The notes under the pieces are model-generated. The model made no database searches and was not told where the DNA came from. It worked only from the letters and a program-made list of their open reading frames with translations. Shown piece after piece: positions 60,259 through 62,661 of a stretch of DNA of 62,661 bases; position 1 is the stretch's first letter, and the number at the start of each line of letters is the position of its first letter. The position numbers and the translations under genes are program-made. This DNA comes from Cyanobium sp. FGCU6 (GTDB lineage Bacteria; Cyanobacteriota; Cyanobacteriia; PCC-6307; Cyanobiaceae), in the NCBI GenBank assembly GCA_024958655.1, contig JANWUR010000020.1:1-62661 (forward strand), read 5' to 3'.

Positions 60259-62661
60259 CCGCTGCCAGCAGCCAGACCCTCCCACCCCTACGCCCCGGCG
60301 CCGTGGTGCGCTGCCGCACCCGCCGCTACCTGGTGGAAGACGTGCAGCCGCCCATGCACCGCAAAGTGCCGGAGGGAGGCGACCGGGTGGTGACGCTGGC
60401 CTGCATGGAGGACGACGCCATCGGCCAGCGGCTGACGGTGTTCCTGGGCAGCGAGGTGGACTTCGAGCCGCTGGCCGACAGCAGCTGGGAGGCCGTGACC
60501 CAGCGGGGCTTCGATCAGCCGCGCCAGTTCTCGGCCTACCTCAACACCCTGCGCTGGAACTGCGTCACCGCCACCGACGCCGCGCTGTTCCAGGCGCCGT
60601 ACCGGGCCGGCATCGATGTGAAGGCCTACCAGCTCGAACCGCTGCGCAAGGCCCTGCTGATGCCGCGGGTGGGCCTGTTCATCGCCGACGACGTGGGCCT
60701 GGGCAAGACGATCGAGGCGGGCCTGATCCTGCGGGAGATGCTGCTGCGTCAGCGCATCCGCCGGGTGGTGATCAGCAGCCCGCCCTCGGTGCTGCGGCAG
60801 TGGCAGGAGGAGATGGCCAACCGCTTCGGCCTGGCCTTCACGGTGATGGACCGGGCCTATGTGGCCAAGGTGCGGCAGGAACGGGGCTACGGCACCAACC
60901 CCTGGAGCACCGGCAGCCGCTTCCTGATCTCCCATGCCCTGCTGCGCAACAGCGACTACGCCACACCGCTGATCAGCTGGCTGGATCAGGGCCGGGACGA
61001 TGAGGAGCGGGCGGCGCTGCCGAGCCTGCTGATCCTCGATGAGGCGCACAACGCCGCGCCGGCCAGCAATAGCCTGCGCTACGCCATCGATTCGGGTCTG
61101 ACACGCAGCCTGCGCGACCTGGCGCCGCGCTTCGAGCACCGCTTGTTTCTGAGCGCCACGCCCCACAACGGCCACAGCAACAGCTTCACCGCGTTGCTGG
61201 AGCTGCTGGATCCGGCGCGTTTCACGCGGGGCGTGCCGTTTGATCCGGTCGATCTGGAAACGGTGCTGGTGCGCCGGCTCAAGGACGACCTGCGCATCGC
61301 CCTGAAGGAGGCCTTCCCGCAGCGGATCGTGGAACCGCTGCGCATCCCCAGGGGGTCCTTGCCGCCAGAGACCCCGGAGCTGGAGCTCTCGCGCCTGCTG
61401 CAAAGCTACCGCAAGCAGCGCGAGGCCCGGCTTCAGGCCGAGGGGGCGAGCAAGCGGGCGATCAACGCCGATCGGCTTGTGATCACCAACTTGCAGAAGC
61501 GCCTGCTCAGTTCGGTGGATGCCTTCGCCCGCACCCTGGCGGTGCATCAACGCAGCCTGGCGGCGAGGCAGCAAAGCGAGCGCCAGAACCGCCTGGAAAC
61601 GCTGGAGGGGGGCATCAGCGCCGACAGCGAGCTGGCCGAACTGAACGATGACGAGGTGCTGAACCTGGAGGAGGCGCAGACCCGGGCGGCCCTGCGCCAG
61701 ACCCTGGAGGCCGACCAGAGCGATCAGCTGCTGCTGGAGGCCATGGCCAGGATCGCCACTGCTCATCGCCACAGGCCCGATCCCCGCATCGAGACGCTGG
61801 CGGACTGGATGAAGCAGCACCTGTGCCCTGGCCTTGGCAGCTCCGACCTGCGGTGGCAGCCCACGCGGCTGCTGATCTTCACCGACTACGTCGACACCAA
61901 GCGCTACCTGGAGCGGCAGCTGCAGGAGTTGCTGGGCGAGGAGGAGGCCGATCGGCGGGTGGCGAGCTTCAGCGGCGGCATGAGCGAAGAGAACCGCGAA
62001 CATCTCAAGGCCCGCTTCAACGCCGACCCGGATCAGGAACCCTTGCGCATCCTGATCGCCACCGATGCCGCACGGGAGGGGGTGAATTTGCAGAACCACT
62101 GCAAACACCTGATCCACTTCGACATCCCCTGGAACCCCAGCAAGCTGGAGCAGCGCAACGGCCGCATCGACCGCAAGCTGCAGCAGGCGCCGCAGGTGTG
62201 GTGCCACTACTTCCTGCTGGACGACCGGCCGGAGGACCGGGTGATGCAGGTGCTGATCGAGAAGACCGAGGTGATCCGCAAGGAGCTGGGTTCCCTCTCG
62301 CCCCTGGTGCAGCAGCAAGTGGAGGAGGCCCTGGAGGGGGGTATCGATCTGGAGCAGCTCGATGCGGTGCAGCAGCGTCTGGAGGGCATGGATTCCGCCG
62401 CCAGCGATCGCGGCGCCCTGCTGCAGCGCAGCCGCGAGGAGCTGGAGGCCACCCGCCACCGGCAACTGGAGCAGCAGCAGGACGCCCTGCGGCGTCTGTT
62501 GTCCAAATCCGAGCAGTGGCTCGCCTTCGAGCACGACCCCTTCCGCCAGGCCCTGAACGTGTCGCTGGAGCTGCTGGGGGTGAGCGGCCTGGAGCCCTGC
62601 AGCGATGAGCGCGGCCAGGCCTGCTGGCGCCTGGCCAACCCCGAGGAGCTGGTGAGCCAGA
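60255..62661 (+). CDS. drmD: SNF2-family helicase, DISARM DrmD-like (cut by the window end)
   Basis: At least 802 residues, open to the window edge. An N-terminal region (GAVVRCRTRRYLVEDVQPP; TLACMEDDAIGQRLTVFLG) and LRWNCVTATDAALFQAPYRAGI precede the helicase: motif Q-like YQLEPL, motif I IADDVGLGKTIEAGL, II LLILDEAHNAAP, III LFLSATPHNGHSNSF, V-VI LRILIATDAAREGVNLQ and WNPSKLEQRNGRIDR. The N-terminal region and NPWSTGSRFLISHALL segment resemble DrmD of class 1 DISARM phage defence. Other drm genes would lie to the right, out of view. Confidence 0.8.
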   Translation, partial: MTAASSQTLPPLRPGAVVRCRTRRYLVEDVQPPMHRKVPEGGDRVVTLACMEDDAIGQRLTVFLGSEVDFEPLADSSWEAVTQRGFDQPRQFSAYLNTLRWNCVTATDAALFQAPYRAGIDVKAYQLEPLRKALLMPRVGLFIADDVGLGKTIEAGLILREMLLRQRIRRVVISSPPSVLRQWQEEMANRFGLAFTVMDRAYVAKVRQERGYGTNPWSTGSRFLISHALLRNSDYATPLISWLDQGRDDEERAALPSLLILDEAHNAAPASNSLRYAIDSGLTRSLRDLAPRFEHRLFLSATPHNGHSNSFTALLELLDPARFTRGVPFDPVDLETVLVRRLKDDLRIALKEAFPQRIVEPLRIPRGSLPPETPELELSRLLQSYRKQREARLQAEGASKRAINADRLVITNLQKRLLSSVDAFARTLAVHQRSLAARQQSERQNRLETLEGGISADSELAELNDDEVLNLEEAQTRAALRQTLEADQSDQLLLEAMARIATAHRHRPDPRIETLADWMKQHLCPGLGSSDLRWQPTRLLIFTDYVDTKRYLERQLQELLGEEEADRRVASFSGGMSEENREHLKARFNADPDQEPLRILIATDAAREGVNLQNHCKHLIHFDIPWNPSKLEQRNGRIDRKLQQAPQVWCHYFLLDDRPEDRVMQVLIEKTEVIRKELGSLSPLVQQQVEEALEGGIDLEQLDAVQQRLEGMDSAASDRGALLQRSREELEATRHRQLEQQQDALRRLLSKSEQWLAFEHDPFRQALNVSLELLGVSGLEPCSDERGQACWRLANPEELVSQ

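Noticed and set aside
60288..62534. A 748-residue minus-strand frame opposite the helicase
   Set aside because: Leu/Gln/His-rich shadow; the plus strand contains all SNF2 helicase motifs and stays open to the window edge.
1..62661. tRNA or rRNA genes and complete insertion sequences
   Set aside because: I looked for cloverleaf ends, CCA-type 3' ends, rRNA landmarks and transposase motifs and saw none; a covariance search would be needed to exclude tRNAs fully.

Overview
The window is most likely chromosomal DNA of a GC-rich picocyanobacterium of the Cyanobium/Synechococcus type. The evidence is a complete psbA (photosystem II D1), an SLH-plus-OprB porin, cyanobacterial small families (DUF3122, DUF3721, DUF1651, Nif11-like leader) and a PEP-CTERM remnant. 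It is an accessory region: intact genes alternate with truncated, frameshifted or stop-interrupted copies, and several blocks occur twice or more inside the window.

Layout. 1-1.4 kb: remnants of HsdM and a zeta-type toxin with its small companion, then an intact VapBC pair. 1.5-4.5 kb: an arsenic module (ArsJ-associated GAPDH, ArsJ, broken PstS) framed by two copies of an ATCAA-N6-TTGAT inverted repeat. 4.8-10 kb: a pyruvate-decarboxylase-type enzyme, a dead GAF-EAL gene, a remnant of an OXA/VOC/CDGSH block, and PPK2. 10-14 kb: a repeat, a dead MerR gene, a dead PEP-CTERM/discoidin gene, a 2Fe-2S ferredoxin, and the fuller OXA/VOC/CDGSH block. 14-20.7 kb: a 2201-residue Gly-rich autotransporter. 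20.8-21.6 kb and 32.5-33.6 kb: two copies of a cassette of small metal-protein-like genes behind a shared dyad; the second copy has its MerR regulator and an extra His-rich secreted peptide.

21.9-31.8 kb holds a coherent sulfide and low-oxygen island: type II sulfide:quinone oxidoreductase beside a psbA encoding a D1-prime protein (Ala80, Leu158, Ala286), then FeoA/FeoB, a truncated ferritin, an OsmC-like protein, a TauE/SafE exporter, a rhodanese, a persulfide dioxygenase-rhodanese fusion and a methyltransferase. A short TAT...ATA motif recurs before psbA, the dioxygenase and the methyltransferase. The genes suggest sulfide oxidation to persulfide, persulfide to sulfite, and sulfite export, while photosystem II runs with its microaerobic D1.

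33.6-43.8 kb: porin, AI-2E-type membrane protein, a PhnD-like binding protein coupled to a diguanylate cyclase interrupted by a TAG, a Nif11-like leader peptide, DUF924, thiamine-binding protein, CopD-like protein, VOC protein and small unknowns. 43.8-53.9 kb: a 2046-residue RHS/YD protein lies between two copies of a 686-bp direct repeat whose end carries a terminator and the first codons of an acetyltransferase; this end is joined to different reading frames at different places. 53.9-56.9 kb: an unrecognised three-gene run and a TacAT-type toxin-antitoxin pair. 56.9 kb to the end: a P-loop/WYL protein, a LysR-like regulator and a SNF2 helicase resembling DISARM DrmD, cut by the window edge; the rest of a defence island probably lies beyond 62.66 kb.

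Functions come from reading motifs in translated sequence by eye; no database search was run.
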